Of a stretch of DNA of 64,000 nucleotides, positions 12,237 through 20,804 are shown piece by piece. Each line of letters opens with the position of its first letter. The first letter of the stretch is position 1. This DNA is from Janthinobacterium sp. 64 (GTDB lineage: Bacteria > Pseudomonadota > Gammaproteobacteria > Burkholderiales > Burkholderiaceae_D), in NCBI RefSeq assembly GCF_002813325.1, contig NZ_PHUG01000001.1:3658001-3722000 (forward strand), given 5' to 3'. The position numbers were made by a program, and so were the translations under genes. Under the pieces are notes generated by a model that saw only the letters and a list, made by a program, of their open reading frames with translations, searched no databases and was not told where the DNA came from.

Positions 12237-13037
12237 CTACTTTGCAACAACAGCTGGGGCCGGCATCGTCAGCACTTCCAGCAGGGCCGCCGTTTCGCCG
12301 TCGGGCGTGCCGTCAAACAAGGTGTTGCGGTATTTCATCTGGAAGGCGATCAGCACATTGCGCGTCGCTTCATCGAAGATGCCCGTGTTCGGCGTCGCAT
12401 AGCCGTGCTGGGCCAGCTTTTTCTGGAACCAGACGGCGTCCGGCACTTGCTGCTCAAACATGATTCGCTGCGCGGCCACACGGTTCGCATCGGGCCAGAC
12501 GATCAGGCCGGCATTGGCCAGCTGGCGCCAAGGAAACAGCGGTCCCGGGTCCTGCTTGCGCTGCGGGGCGATCTCGTTATGACCGAGGATATTTTCCGGT
12601 GCGATGTTGTAGCGGGCCTGGATATCTTTCAACAGCGGAATCAACTCATCGATCTGTGCCTGCGGGAACGGATACCAGAGGCGGCCTTCCGGCGTGTCCT
12701 TGTAGCCGGGGTTGACGATCTCGATGCCGATCGAGCTGACATTCAACTGTGTATAAGTCTTCCAGTTACTCACACCCGCGTGATTGGCTTGGCGAGATTC
12801 GTCGACCAGCACGTAAAACTTCGGCTTGTCCGTGTCCGTCAGCAAATAATGGCTGCTGACCACTTGTTCCGTCAGAATCTTGATCGAGCGGGGCAGGTCG
12901 CTGACCGTGTAATGGATGACGATAAATTTCACGCGCGGGCTCTGGCTGCGCGCCGTCAAGCTATGGTCGAGGTGCGGCGCGGGCGTGGTACAGGCGGAGA
13001 GCAGGGCCACCAGCAGGGCGAGGGCGATTTTTTTCAT
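12237..13037 (-). CDS. amiD: N-acetylmuramoyl-L-alanine amidase, AmiD-like lipoprotein
   Basis: A 266-residue protein that cuts the bond between MurNAc and the stem peptide. The N-terminus is a lipoprotein signal with lipobox LLSAC (Cys16), placing it at the outer membrane like AmiD. The Amidase_2 zinc ligands are His42 (VIHYT), His153 (GHNEI) and Asp163 (KQDPG), and NHAG (about 85-88) is also conserved. A C-terminal helical region from about residue 185 resembles a peptidoglycan-binding domain. Its ATG overlaps the kinase stop by 4 bases (ATGA), so the two are co-expressed. This ties the enzyme to muropeptide turnover. Confidence 0.9.
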   Translation of the reverse strand: MKKIALALLVALLSACTTPAPHLDHSLTARSQSPRVKFIVIHYTVSDLPRSIKILTEQVVSSHYLLTDTDKPKFYVLVDESRQANHAGVSNWKTYTQLNVSSIGIEIVNPGYKDTPEGRLWYPFPQAQIDELIPLLKDIQARYNIAPENILGHNEIAPQRKQDPGPLFPWRQLANAGLIVWPDANRVAAQRIMFEQQVPDAVWFQKKLAQHGYATPNTGIFDEATRNVLIAFQMKYRNTLFDGTPDGETAALLEVLTMPAPAVVAK

Positions 13038-14014
13038 GAAAGATCCGTGTTCGGGTTAATAAAATGTTCAGTCTTAGCCTGTATCTTGAGCGCCGTCTTA
13101 ACGGCGATCCTGGCCGCCGCTTCATGTGGACGGGCAACTTTCTGTTCCATCGTCAACGATACAGGCAAAGCGGCGCGCATGGCTGAAGCAATGGCCGGGT
13201 GCAATTGCGCCGCGCGCCCCGCCAGCACCACGGGACGCGGACCATGGCGAGATACCAGTGCCAAGGCCAGGCGTGCCAGCTCCTGTCCCGCACGCTGCAA
13301 GATATCCAGCGCCAGCGGGTCGGCATCGGCACTGGCAGCCACGGCCAGCGCCAGCCGGCCGATGGCGCCCCGGTCCTGGCCATACATGAAGGCGCGCGAC
13401 AGCGACCATTCGCTACCGCCGATATGCGCAAACACGGCCTCGGCCATGGGCGACGCTTGCCAGTTGCCGGGCGCCTCGTCTTCGCGGCGCCAGATGTGGC
13501 GCAAGGCTTCGCGCGCGATCCAGTAACCGCCGCCGCCATCGTCAAGCAACACGCCGCGCCCGCCTGCGCGGTGAAACACGCCATCCGCATCGATCCAGGC
13601 GGCAATCGAGCCCGTGCCTGCGTAGACCAGATAACCTTCGCCGGGTTCAAAACTGTCGCGATAGGCGATGTCGATATCGTTGCCCAAGCGGACGTCGACG
13701 GCGTCCAGCGCCAGCAAGGTGGCCAGCGTTTGCGCCAGCGTCACATCATCGCCGCCAAAGCCCGTCAAGCCCGCCACCACGGCGCGCGGCTGGCCGATAG
13801 CCAGCACAGCCTGAGACAGTTTCGCAAACGTGGCGTGCACGGCGGCGCGGCCCGCGTCACTGCTCATTTGCAAGGCAGACAAGCCTTCCACGGCCCCGTA
13901 GGCCACGATGACGCCATCAACGGTGGCCAGGGCCCAGCGCGTCTGCGTGCCGCCCGCGTCGATGCCCAGCCCGAGCACGGCAGTGTCAGTATTAGTTGCG
14001 GGGAAGGAAATCAT
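13034..14014 (-). CDS. BadF/BadG-type sugar kinase, probably GlcNAc/MurNAc kinase
   Basis: About 326 residues of the BadF/BadG/BcrA/BcrD ATPase family, which includes eukaryotic NAGK and bacterial MurK amino-sugar kinases. The phosphate-binding loop DAGGT (about 19-23), an acidic NDIDIAY segment and a YAGTGS adenosine/phosphate motif are visible. It would phosphorylate GlcNAc or MurNAc at C6, and MurNAc-6-phosphate is the substrate of MurQ encoded upstream. Which sugar it uses cannot be decided by eye. It overlaps amiD by 4 bases. The ATG at MISFPATN was chosen because an earlier ATG would place a large inverted repeat inside the coding region. Confidence 0.8.
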   Translation of the reverse strand: MISFPATNTDTAVLGLGIDAGGTQTRWALATVDGVIVAYGAVEGLSALQMSSDAGRAAVHATFAKLSQAVLAIGQPRAVVAGLTGFGGDDVTLAQTLATLLALDAVDVRLGNDIDIAYRDSFEPGEGYLVYAGTGSIAAWIDADGVFHRAGGRGVLLDDGGGGYWIAREALRHIWRREDEAPGNWQASPMAEAVFAHIGGSEWSLSRAFMYGQDRGAIGRLALAVAASADADPLALDILQRAGQELARLALALVSRHGPRPVVLAGRAAQLHPAIASAMRAALPVSLTMEQKVARPHEAAARIAVKTALKIQAKTEHFINPNTDLS

Positions 14015-14041
14015 GGCATGAGTGTAAAGCCAAGCTGAGCT

Positions 14042-14078
14042 TGCAGGCATGAAAGCTTGCGCATGTTTCATGCCTGCA
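14042..14078. promoter_or_regulatory. Inverted repeat upstream of the sugar kinase
   Basis: A perfect inverted repeat, TGCAGGCATGAAA and its complement, with arms of 13 bases around an 11-base loop, lies 28 bases before the kinase ATG. The word CAGGCATGAAAGCTTG inside it recurs with one change upstream of murQ (18151-18166). That recurrence favours a shared operator over a simple terminator, and there is no T run. A smaller perfect hairpin (TTGCCGGT/ACCGGCAA) sits next to it at 14089-14106, just after the stop of the glycosidase gene. Confidence 0.5.
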
Positions 14079-14107
14079 GGTTATGGATTGCCGGTAAACC
14101 GGCAAAA

Positions 14108-15769
14108 TTACTTGGCGGCGACCGTAAACGGTGCGCGCACGGTAACGCGCGGGCTTTCATTGCCGAGGCGGTCCACGGCGCTGACCACCACCGCGTTGAC
14201 TTTACCGGTGGCATCGTCAACCAGGGTCAGCTCTCCCTGCACGCCTGTGACCACAGTAAAACGCCAGTCTTCGCCGTAGCGGGCCCAGACGGCGTACTGC
14301 GCCACAGCTTTGCCGCCGCCCGACGTCAATTTGACGTTCAGGCTGGTGGAATCGCGGCGCAAGGCCAGCACGGGCGTACCCGGCGCTTCCTTGCCCAGCC
14401 ACGGCGTGGCGGGAATCAGGGCAGGACTTTGGTAGACGGTCGCCTTGAGTTGCTCGCTGACACCCTTACGGTTCTGCATCAGGGGCACCATGCTGAAATG
14501 CACTTGGCCATTCGCGCCGGGGCGCGTGCGCGTCACTTCGATTTGCTTAATGATCTCTTGCGGCGTGAAGGACTTGGCGGAATTGTCGATGCGGCTCGTG
14601 TACAGGCCCGGCCACACGTGGCGGCCATACGGGTTTTGCGCCAGCCAATAATCGAGCAGCACGCCAAACGCTTGCGGCGCCTGCGCCACGGGCCAGTACA
14701 GCTGCGGCGACAGGTAATCGAGCCAGCCCTTGGCCAGCCACAGTTCCGCATCCGCATACAATTTATCGTACTGGCTGAAGCCGACGATGCCGGCAGGGCG
14801 GCGGTCCGGACGGCCGATGCCGAACGGGCTGATGCCAAAGCGCACCCAGCTCTTTTCGCGGTGGATGCCTGTATATAAGGCTTCGATCAGCTGGTTGACG
14901 TTCTGGCGGCGCCAGGAAGGGCGGTCCAGTTGGCCACCGGCCAGCAGATATTGCTGCCAGGAAGGCTCATCGGGAAACGGCAGTTCGCGCTTGGCGCCGC
15001 CATTGCCCGCGTCCAGCGCGGCTGTTTCCGCACCGGCACCGGCGCCGGGCGCATCGATCGGGTATGGATAAAAGTAATCGTCGATGTGCACGCCATCGAT
15101 ATCGTAGCGGCGCACCACGTCGAGCACCACGTCCGTCGTGTGCTTCGAGGCGGCGGCGTCGCCCGGGTCCATCCACAGGTAGCGGCCGTATTGCTTGACG
15201 GACGCCGGGTTGGTGGAAGCGAAACTATCGCGCGCCAGCGGCGACTTGGCCGTCGCGTGGCGGGCCCTGTACGGGTTGAACCAGGCGTGCAATTCCAGGC
15301 CGCGCGCATGCGCCTGCGCCACCCAGAAAGCCAGCGGGTCATACATGGGCAATGGCGGCTGACCTTGCTTGCCGGTCAGAAACTCCGACCACGGTTCCAG
15401 CTGCGACGGGTAAATCGTGTCGGCACTGGGCCGCACCTGCAGCACAATCGCGTTCAGATTCAAGGACTTGGCGCGGTCGAGAATGGCCAGCGCTTCCGCT
15501 TGCTGCTTGGCAACCGGCAAATTGCTGCGGCTGGGCCAGTCGATATTGGCGACCGTCGAGACCCAGGCGGCGCGGAACTCGCGCGGCGCCGGCGGCGGCA
15601 CTTCGCCCGTGATGTGCTGCACGGGCGGCACGGCCGGCAAGCCCGCTTCGCCTGGCGTCACTGCGGAGGGCATTTTGGTGCTGGTACAGCTGCTGAGCAA
15701 TGTGGCGGCGGCCAGCGCGGCCAGCACGCCAGCGCTGGCGCCCAGGCGTTTTTTGAAAGTAGACAACAA
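14108..15769 (-). CDS. digH: Glycosyl hydrolase-like 10 (DUF187) lipoprotein, YddW/DigH-like
   Basis: A 553-residue lipoprotein (lipobox LLSSC, Cys28). The GHL10/DUF187 barrel begins at REFRAAWVSTVANIDWPS (about 63-80). Typical motifs are RPSADTIYPS, the ELHAWFNPYR strand and the DGVHIDDYFYPYP stretch with its acidic residues. E. coli DigH (YddW) of this family cleaves denuded peptidoglycan glycan strands, the product left by amidases. The C-terminal 100 residues look like a fibronectin-type accessory domain. It sits between the permease and the kinase, so it probably supplies the sugars they handle. The substrate here is inferred from context. Confidence 0.85.
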   Translation of the reverse strand: MLSTFKKRLGASAGVLAALAAATLLSSCTSTKMPSAVTPGEAGLPAVPPVQHITGEVPPPAPREFRAAWVSTVANIDWPSRSNLPVAKQQAEALAILDRAKSLNLNAIVLQVRPSADTIYPSQLEPWSEFLTGKQGQPPLPMYDPLAFWVAQAHARGLELHAWFNPYRARHATAKSPLARDSFASTNPASVKQYGRYLWMDPGDAAASKHTTDVVLDVVRRYDIDGVHIDDYFYPYPIDAPGAGAGAETAALDAGNGGAKRELPFPDEPSWQQYLLAGGQLDRPSWRRQNVNQLIEALYTGIHREKSWVRFGISPFGIGRPDRRPAGIVGFSQYDKLYADAELWLAKGWLDYLSPQLYWPVAQAPQAFGVLLDYWLAQNPYGRHVWPGLYTSRIDNSAKSFTPQEIIKQIEVTRTRPGANGQVHFSMVPLMQNRKGVSEQLKATVYQSPALIPATPWLGKEAPGTPVLALRRDSTSLNVKLTSGGGKAVAQYAVWARYGEDWRFTVVTGVQGELTLVDDATGKVNAVVVSAVDRLGNESPRVTVRAPFTVAAK

Positions 15770-15860
15770 AACAATTCCTTGCAGTGGTGAAGCGCAGGTC
15801 TATCGGTGCGGGCATTTTACTGTGCGCTCGCCATCCTTGCGGGCGCACGGTTCAAAAGAA

Positions 15861-17171
15861 TCAGGCCTCGGCCTTCTTGCCAAATTCGGGATCGATCTTG
15901 ACCAGCGCGGCCATGATGAAAGCAGGAATGGTGGCGATGCAGACCCAGATGAAGAAGTGCTGGTAGCCGAGCATTTGCTGGATCCAGCCGCTGGCCATGC
16001 CGGGCAACATCATGCCCAGGGCCATGAAACCCGTGCAAATGGCGTAATGGGCCGTTTTATGTGCGCCATCAGACACCATGATCATGTACAACATATAAGA
16101 AGCGAAACCGAAGCCATAGCCAAATTGCTCCAGCGCGATGCCACCGGCGATCACATAGATGCTGCTGGGCAAGGCGCTGGCCAGGTAAACGAAGACCAGG
16201 TCGGGCAAGTGCACGGACAGCACCATGATCCACAAACAGCGCTTCAAGCCGAAGCGGGAAATGATGAATCCGCCCAGCAAGCCACCGAGGGTCAGGGCGA
16301 TCACGCCGATGGTGCCGTAGACCAGGCCCACCTGTTCCGTGCTGAGGCCCAGGCCGCCCTTGGCGACAGGGTCGAGCAGAAAGGGCGCGGCCAATTTGAG
16401 CAGTTGCGCTTCGCCGAGGCGGAACAGCAGCAAAAAGCCCAGGATGACGACAATATCCTTCTTCTTGAAAAACGCGGCAAAAGTGGCGACGAATTCTTGC
16501 ATCGGGGAAATACCAGCGTCCTGGATGCTGGGGCGGTCATCCTTGGGTTTCGGCAAGACAAAATAGTGGTACAGGAAGAGGGCGATGAACAGGCCCGCCA
16601 GAATGGCGAACACGACGGACCAGGCCAGCTGCACATTGCCCGTCGCATGCGTCAGATAGCCGGCCAGAAACACCAGGCCGCCCTGGCCCGCGATCATGGC
16701 CAGGCGATAAAAGGTGCTGCGTACGCCGACAAAGGCCGCCTGCTGGTGCCCTTCCAGGCCCAGCATATAAAAACCGTCGGCGGCAATATCATGCGTGGCG
16801 GAACTGAAGGCCATCAGCCAGAAGATGGCCAGGCTGATCTGGAAAAAATGCGGCAAGGAGGTCGTCAGGGCCACCAGCGCCAGCGCGGCGCCGATCACCA
16901 GCTGCAAGCCGACGATCCAGAAGCGTTTGGTGCGGTACATGTCGATGAAGGGCGACCACAGGGGCTTGATGACCCACGGCAAGTACAGCCAACTGGTGTA
17001 CAGGGCAATATCGGTATTGCTGAAACCGTAGTTCTTGTACATGATCACGGACAAGGTCATGACCACGACATAGGGGATACCCTGGCCGAAATACAGGGAA
17101 GGGATCCACAGCCACGGCTTATTTGACGGCTTATTCGCGCGCGCCGGGGCGGTTTGTTTCACTAGCTCCAT
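15861..17171 (-). CDS. AmpG-like major facilitator permease for muropeptides or amino sugars
   Basis: A 436-residue MFS protein with about 12 hydrophobic segments. The N-terminal SLYFGQGIPYVVVMTLSV and SSATHDIAADGFY blocks match the AmpG-like branch, which imports GlcNAc-anhydroMurNAc peptides or related sugars. It lies 45 bases downstream of murQ and 91 bases upstream of the glycosidase gene on the same strand. A short hairpin with arms resembling GTGCGC lies in the second gap. The context strongly supports import of cell-wall fragments. Whether the cargo is anhydro-muropeptide or free MurNAc/GlcNAc is open. Confidence 0.85.
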   Translation of the reverse strand: MELVKQTAPARANKPSNKPWLWIPSLYFGQGIPYVVVMTLSVIMYKNYGFSNTDIALYTSWLYLPWVIKPLWSPFIDMYRTKRFWIVGLQLVIGAALALVALTTSLPHFFQISLAIFWLMAFSSATHDIAADGFYMLGLEGHQQAAFVGVRSTFYRLAMIAGQGGLVFLAGYLTHATGNVQLAWSVVFAILAGLFIALFLYHYFVLPKPKDDRPSIQDAGISPMQEFVATFAAFFKKKDIVVILGFLLLFRLGEAQLLKLAAPFLLDPVAKGGLGLSTEQVGLVYGTIGVIALTLGGLLGGFIISRFGLKRCLWIMVLSVHLPDLVFVYLASALPSSIYVIAGGIALEQFGYGFGFASYMLYMIMVSDGAHKTAHYAICTGFMALGMMLPGMASGWIQQMLGYQHFFIWVCIATIPAFIMAALVKIDPEFGKKAEA

Positions 17172-17216
17172 ACATCCTTCTTTGTCTCCCAGACAGAAGA
17201 ATGCCGCGCCATCGGA

Positions 17217-18098
17217 TCACGCCGCCAGTGCCGCCCGCACACTGCCGTCCGCGCCGGCCAACAATGCCTGTGCCTGGTTTGTGTTGATTTTTTTGATCAA
17301 GGCAACAATCGCCACCTTGACGTGATAGTGGCATTGCTCCAGCACGGTCCTGGCCTGCGCCTCGCTGGCGCCCGTGGCGTGCATGGTCAGACGCACCGCC
17401 CGCCAGATCAGCTTGGCGTTGGTCGGCTTCAAGTCTACCATCAAGTTTCCGTAAGTTTTGTGCAAACCCACCATCAAGGCGCTGGAAATCGTGTTCAGGG
17501 TGATTTTTTGCGCCGTGCCTGCTTTCAAGCGCGTGCTGCCGGAAATGACTTCCGTACCCGTGTCGAGCACGATGCCACATTGCGCCTCGTGCGCTACGGG
17601 GGCGCCCACATTGTTGGCGATGCCTATAGTCAAGGCGCCCGCCGTGCGTGCGGCCAGCAAGGCGCCCAGCACATACGGTGTGGCGCCGGAGGCGGCCAGC
17701 AGGATCACCACATCGTTGACCTGCGGCTGCAGGGCCAACAAATCGCGCTCGCCTTGCTGTAGATCATCTTCGGCCCCTTCGACGGCCGTAAACATGGCGC
17801 CCGTGCCGCCGGCCAGGATGGCGACGGCCCGCTCGGGCGGCCAGGAAAACGTGGGATTGAGTTCAACACTGTCGAGTACGCCCAGGCGGCCCGAGGTGCC
17901 GGCCCCCACATACAGCAGCCGCCCACCGGACGCGATGCGGGGCAGGGCGGCCGTGATGGCGGCGGCGATGTCGGGCGAGGCCAACCGGACGGCCTCGACG
18001 GCCCAGAACTGGTCATCAACCAGCACCGCGACCAGTTGCTCCACCGGATACAGGTCCAGATCCGGATGCCGCCGGCTCGGAGTTTCAGTTTTCAACAT
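17217..18098 (-). CDS. murQ: N-acetylmuramic acid 6-phosphate etherase
   Basis: A 293-residue SIS-fold protein, the normal size for MurQ, which splits MurNAc-6-phosphate into GlcNAc-6-phosphate and D-lactate. The signature YVGAGTSGRLGVLD (about 63-76) is followed by the catalytic-type Glu79 in SVELNPTF. The second acidic motif VEGAED and the ISGSTRLKAGTAQK phosphate-binding loop are present. It appears to be the first gene of a run of minus-strand genes (murQ, permease, glycosidase, then kinase and amidase). A motif shared with the kinase upstream region lies about 55-70 bases before its start. Confidence 0.95.
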   Translation of the reverse strand: MLKTETPSRRHPDLDLYPVEQLVAVLVDDQFWAVEAVRLASPDIAAAITAALPRIASGGRLLYVGAGTSGRLGVLDSVELNPTFSWPPERAVAILAGGTGAMFTAVEGAEDDLQQGERDLLALQPQVNDVVILLAASGATPYVLGALLAARTAGALTIGIANNVGAPVAHEAQCGIVLDTGTEVISGSTRLKAGTAQKITLNTISSALMVGLHKTYGNLMVDLKPTNAKLIWRAVRLTMHATGASEAQARTVLEQCHYHVKVAIVALIKKINTNQAQALLAGADGSVRAALAA

Positions 18099-18150
18099 GA
18101 TTTCAGAACATGGTTGAAGGTGAAACCAGTTTAATACCGATGTGCAAGAT

Positions 18151-18201
18151 CAGCCATGAAAGCTTGGCGTGCAGGCATAACGGAAGCTTATGCCCCGGCT
18201 G
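18151..18201. promoter_or_regulatory. Operator-like motif and hairpin upstream of murQ
   Basis: CAGCCATGAAAGCTTG (18151-18166) matches 15 of 16 bases of the repeat upstream of the sugar kinase. It is followed by GCAGGCAT and by an imperfect palindrome with GGCATAA/TTATGCC arms. No other gene in the window has this word in its upstream region, as far as I could see. Confidence 0.45.
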
Positions 18202-18267
18202 TCGACAATATATGCCACTCCTGCAAGCTCATAAGGATAACTTGGCAAGGAACAGCAGTTTTCTGCC

Positions 18268-19035
18268 TTACGCTTCAGCCGCGGGTTCGGAGGTAGTTAG
18301 CTTCACGTACTGAACGTTAAGAGTCTTTACATCCTGGTACCGAAGCACGAAAGAATCGCCATCAATGTTGTAGAACCGCTCGTCGCTGGCGCCACCTTCC
18401 TGGGAAGCCATACTTTTATCAGCACTCAACGGACGTCTTGCCACACCCTGCAAGATCAAGCGATCAAGGTTACCTTCTGAATCGAAAAAAAAGTCATCCA
18501 GTACGCCGACATAGAGCACAGCATCCTTCGCCACTTCTACAATTGCGGAGATCATGATGAGGTCGGGCTTCTCGTCCTGTGAAAAATCGGCTCCAGTCAA
18601 CAGGTAGTACCAAGGCGCGTCGTGAAACCGGAAGATCGAACTAAAGCGGGCAGTCGCACGGTCCAACCTATGTTTCGCAATTTGAGAACGTAAAACGACG
18701 GGAGCTATAAGTGCAACAACAAGCAAGCTGCCGAAGTAACTCGCTATCCACCCGAAATCCCGACCTACCGCTGATATGGCTTCAGACTGGCTTGTCGGTG
18801 AGGAAGACAACAACTTCAAAAGTACTGCAGGCTCGAAACGCTGAGAGCATACGAAAAAGGAGAGAAACAACCACAGAAGGTGTGCGAATAGCGCACACAG
18901 TATTGCGTCAGCAGCGACGCGGCCGAACGGAGAAAAGTCGAGCGAAGTCCGCTCTGCCAGTTTAAGGCGAGCGCGAAAAATAAATCCGGGAAGTAATAAC
19001 AAAAATGCGACGAGTGCGGGAAGGGCGATATTCAT
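18268..19035 (-). CDS. DUF6338-like membrane protein of unknown function
   Basis: A 255-residue protein with a hydrophobic N-terminus (about 4-20) and further membrane segments at about 42-63 and 90-112, then a soluble C-terminal half. The layout and the C-terminal DVLYVGVLDDFFF-like segment recall DUF6338 proteins, but this is from memory and tentative. Base composition is clearly lower in GC than the flanking murQ and gntR genes, and many codons are rare for this genome, so it was probably acquired. The small gene upstream ends 11 bases before its start. I do not know its function. Confidence 0.7.
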   Translation of the reverse strand: MNIALPALVAFLLLLPGFIFRARLKLAERTSLDFSPFGRVAADAILCALFAHLLWLFLSFFVCSQRFEPAVLLKLLSSSPTSQSEAISAVGRDFGWIASYFGSLLVVALIAPVVLRSQIAKHRLDRATARFSSIFRFHDAPWYYLLTGADFSQDEKPDLIMISAIVEVAKDAVLYVGVLDDFFFDSEGNLDRLILQGVARRPLSADKSMASQEGGASDERFYNIDGDSFVLRYQDVKTLNVQYVKLTTSEPAAEA

Positions 19036-19046
19036 TCAGAATGAAA

Positions 19047-19247
19047 CTATGCCGTTTTTGCTTTGGGTACCAGCACCGCCGTAACGGAACCTCCACTCTC
19101 ACGTTCGATTCCGATAGCGTCTTTTACCGGCTGGCTCTGCGCCGCAGCAGAACCGAGACGCTTGGCGATCATGAACCGCCTAAGCTGATCTCTCGCCTTG
19201 GGGTCGGCGAGCAATTCCGACGCGAGCTGGCTTTTGAGTGCTTTCAT
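19047..19247 (-). CDS. Small hypothetical protein
   Basis: 66 residues, starting MKALKSQLASELLADPKARDQ, helical and charged, with no recognised motif. It ends 11 bases before the DUF6338-like gene and probably forms a two-gene unit with it. The frame is open further upstream, but the ATG used here is the first plausible one. Composition matches the atypical neighbour. It may be coding, but the evidence is its position and a sensible amino-acid make-up only. Confidence 0.45.
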   Translation of the reverse strand: MKALKSQLASELLADPKARDQLRRFMIAKRLGSAAAQSQPVKDAIGIERESGGSVTAVLVPKAKTA

Positions 19248-19522
19248 GCGCCTACTATGCCATAAGACGAAAAAATGCGCAGCAAAGCTTGATTGACTCC
19301 GGTTGACTAGCAAGAGCGTCGTCGCCCATGCAGCCTCAAGAAGTGTCCACAAAACCATACCCTCGCCCCGTTTGCGCTGCCATTCGACAAGTGTCACATT
19401 GCCCCCCAAACAACGTGGAGTACTACGCGTACTTCGATACGACGGTAAACCAGTTGCTGAATTTGTTAATTCAGGGGCCCGGAGCCAAGTTTTAGACCCG
19501 TTTGTATCTGTGAAAGGAAGTC

Positions 19523-19834
19523 TTGGCACCTGCCGAGCCGAAGCAGAGATACCAGAATAGTCGCCTGACGCACAACGATGCGCTTGCCGTGCTCACTGCG
19601 CTGGAACAACTGATGACCGAACAGAAATCCTATCTGAGTCCGAACCTGACCCAACTCGTCAAGCCGGCGGGATGCACCCAGGCGAAAGTGTCGCAGCTGA
19701 GCAAGAGCTTCAATACCTACGCCAACGAATACTGTATCAGCGAAGCCAATCAGTTATTGACCGACGAGATGCAACTGAACATGGATACCGTTGCCGTGCG
19801 CTGTGGGTTCAATTCCAGCCAGGTTGAACAGTAG
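19523..19834 (+). pseudogene. Remnant of an AraC-family regulator C-terminus
   Basis: A 103-codon frame preceded by AAAGGAAG and opening with TTG. The product resembles the C-terminal region of long AraC-type regulators: YLSPNLTQL, then a damaged first helix-turn-helix (QAKVSQLSKSF) and NEYCISEANQLL. It stops after AVRCGFNSSQVEQ, just where the second helix-turn-helix should continue into SxF. The N-terminal sensor part is missing, so it is most likely a decayed fragment. It converges on gntR, with only two bases between the stop codons. Bases 19248-19522 contain nothing I can assign. Confidence 0.6.
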
Positions 19835-19836
19835 AT

Positions 19837-20577
19837 TTATGGAGCGCGGCGCATTTCGGCGACAAAGTCGTAATGGTCGCTGCGGCAATACGAATGCGTC
19901 AGTTCCACCGCTTCGCCCGTCTCCAGGTAGGCGATGCGCGTGATGAACAGCACGGCCTGGCCATCGGGGATGCCCAGTTGCTTGGCCAGCACGTCCGTCG
20001 CATTCATGGCGCGGATGTGCTGCAAGGCGCGCACGGGAGCCTTCTTGATGCTGCTCAGGTATTCATACAGCGAGTCGCCCATGGTGGCCGGGTCCGGCAC
20101 CACGCTGAAGGGCAGCACGCTCACTTCATACGCCATCACGACATCGTCAGCCAGGCGCAAGCGTTCGAGGCGCGCCACTTTCGTGTTCTGCGCCAGGCCC
20201 AGGCTCAGCTGTTCATCGCTGCTGGCGATGACGACTTCGCGCTTGAGCCAGCGCGAGCCGGGGCGGTAGCCGCGCTGCTGCAGCTGCTCGGAAAAGCTCG
20301 ACAGGTTCGACAGCGGCTGCTCGATGCGCGGGGCAATATAGTTGCCCGAACCACGGCGGCGCACGACGAGGCCTTGCTCGACCAATTGATCGATGGCCTT
20401 GCGGGCAGTCACGCGCGATACGTCGAGCAGTTCGGACAGGGTACGTTCGGATGGCAGGGCCTGGTCTACCTGGTAGCGGCCGTTGCGTACGTCATCGCTC
20501 AGCTTGCGGGCGATCTGCATATATAAAGGCGAATTGTCATTTAAATCGACCTTGAGTTCTACGCTGGTCTGGCTCAT
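19837..20577 (-). CDS. GntR-family regulator with UTRA domain (HutC/NagR type)
   Basis: A 246-residue repressor with a winged helix at about 15-80 (LPSERTLSELLDVSRVTARKAIDQL) and a C-terminal UTRA effector domain. HutC/NagR-type members often sense phosphorylated amino sugars such as GlcNAc-6-phosphate. The start has a strong AAGGAGAA ribosome-binding site. It is divergent from the serine hydrolase gene and lies beside the muropeptide genes, so it is the best local candidate to regulate them. The repeats upstream of murQ and of the kinase are possible targets. The effector is not shown by sequence. Confidence 0.9.
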   Translation of the reverse strand: MSQTSVELKVDLNDNSPLYMQIARKLSDDVRNGRYQVDQALPSERTLSELLDVSRVTARKAIDQLVEQGLVVRRRGSGNYIAPRIEQPLSNLSSFSEQLQQRGYRPGSRWLKREVVIASSDEQLSLGLAQNTKVARLERLRLADDVVMAYEVSVLPFSVVPDPATMGDSLYEYLSSIKKAPVRALQHIRAMNATDVLAKQLGIPDGQAVLFITRIAYLETGEAVELTHSYCRSDHYDFVAEMRRAP

Positions 20578-20692
20578 ACAGTTCTCCTTGTATGACTAGT
20601 GTAATAGCGATGGCGCTTGCGCGTAGCCCGTCCACCCATGAATAAATGGAAAATGGCCATAAATAACGGTTATACACTTAAAAAAACAATGT

Positions 20693-20721
20693 TTTACCGT
20701 ACGTATAGCTTTGCATTATAG
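20693..20721 (+). promoter_or_regulatory. Promoter candidate for the serine hydrolase gene
   Basis: TTTACC, a 17-base spacer and TTATAG lie about 85 bases before the ATG in the 227-base gap divergent from gntR. The gap is much richer in A/T than its surroundings. Confidence 0.4.
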
Positions 20722-20804
20722 ATAAATAAGCAATTTTCATTAGCCTTGGAAACGATCCCACCCTATGCTGGCGAAGTCCCCACCACACCGCGAAACAGGA
20801 AAAC

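Noticed and set aside
14089..14106. Strong terminator after the glycosidase gene
   Set aside because: The hairpin is perfect but short and lacks a T run, so it is only mentioned as a hairpin.
15417..17126. A 569-codon open frame on the plus strand over the permease
   Set aside because: The minus strand encodes a convincing 12-span MFS protein; the plus frame is a composition artefact.
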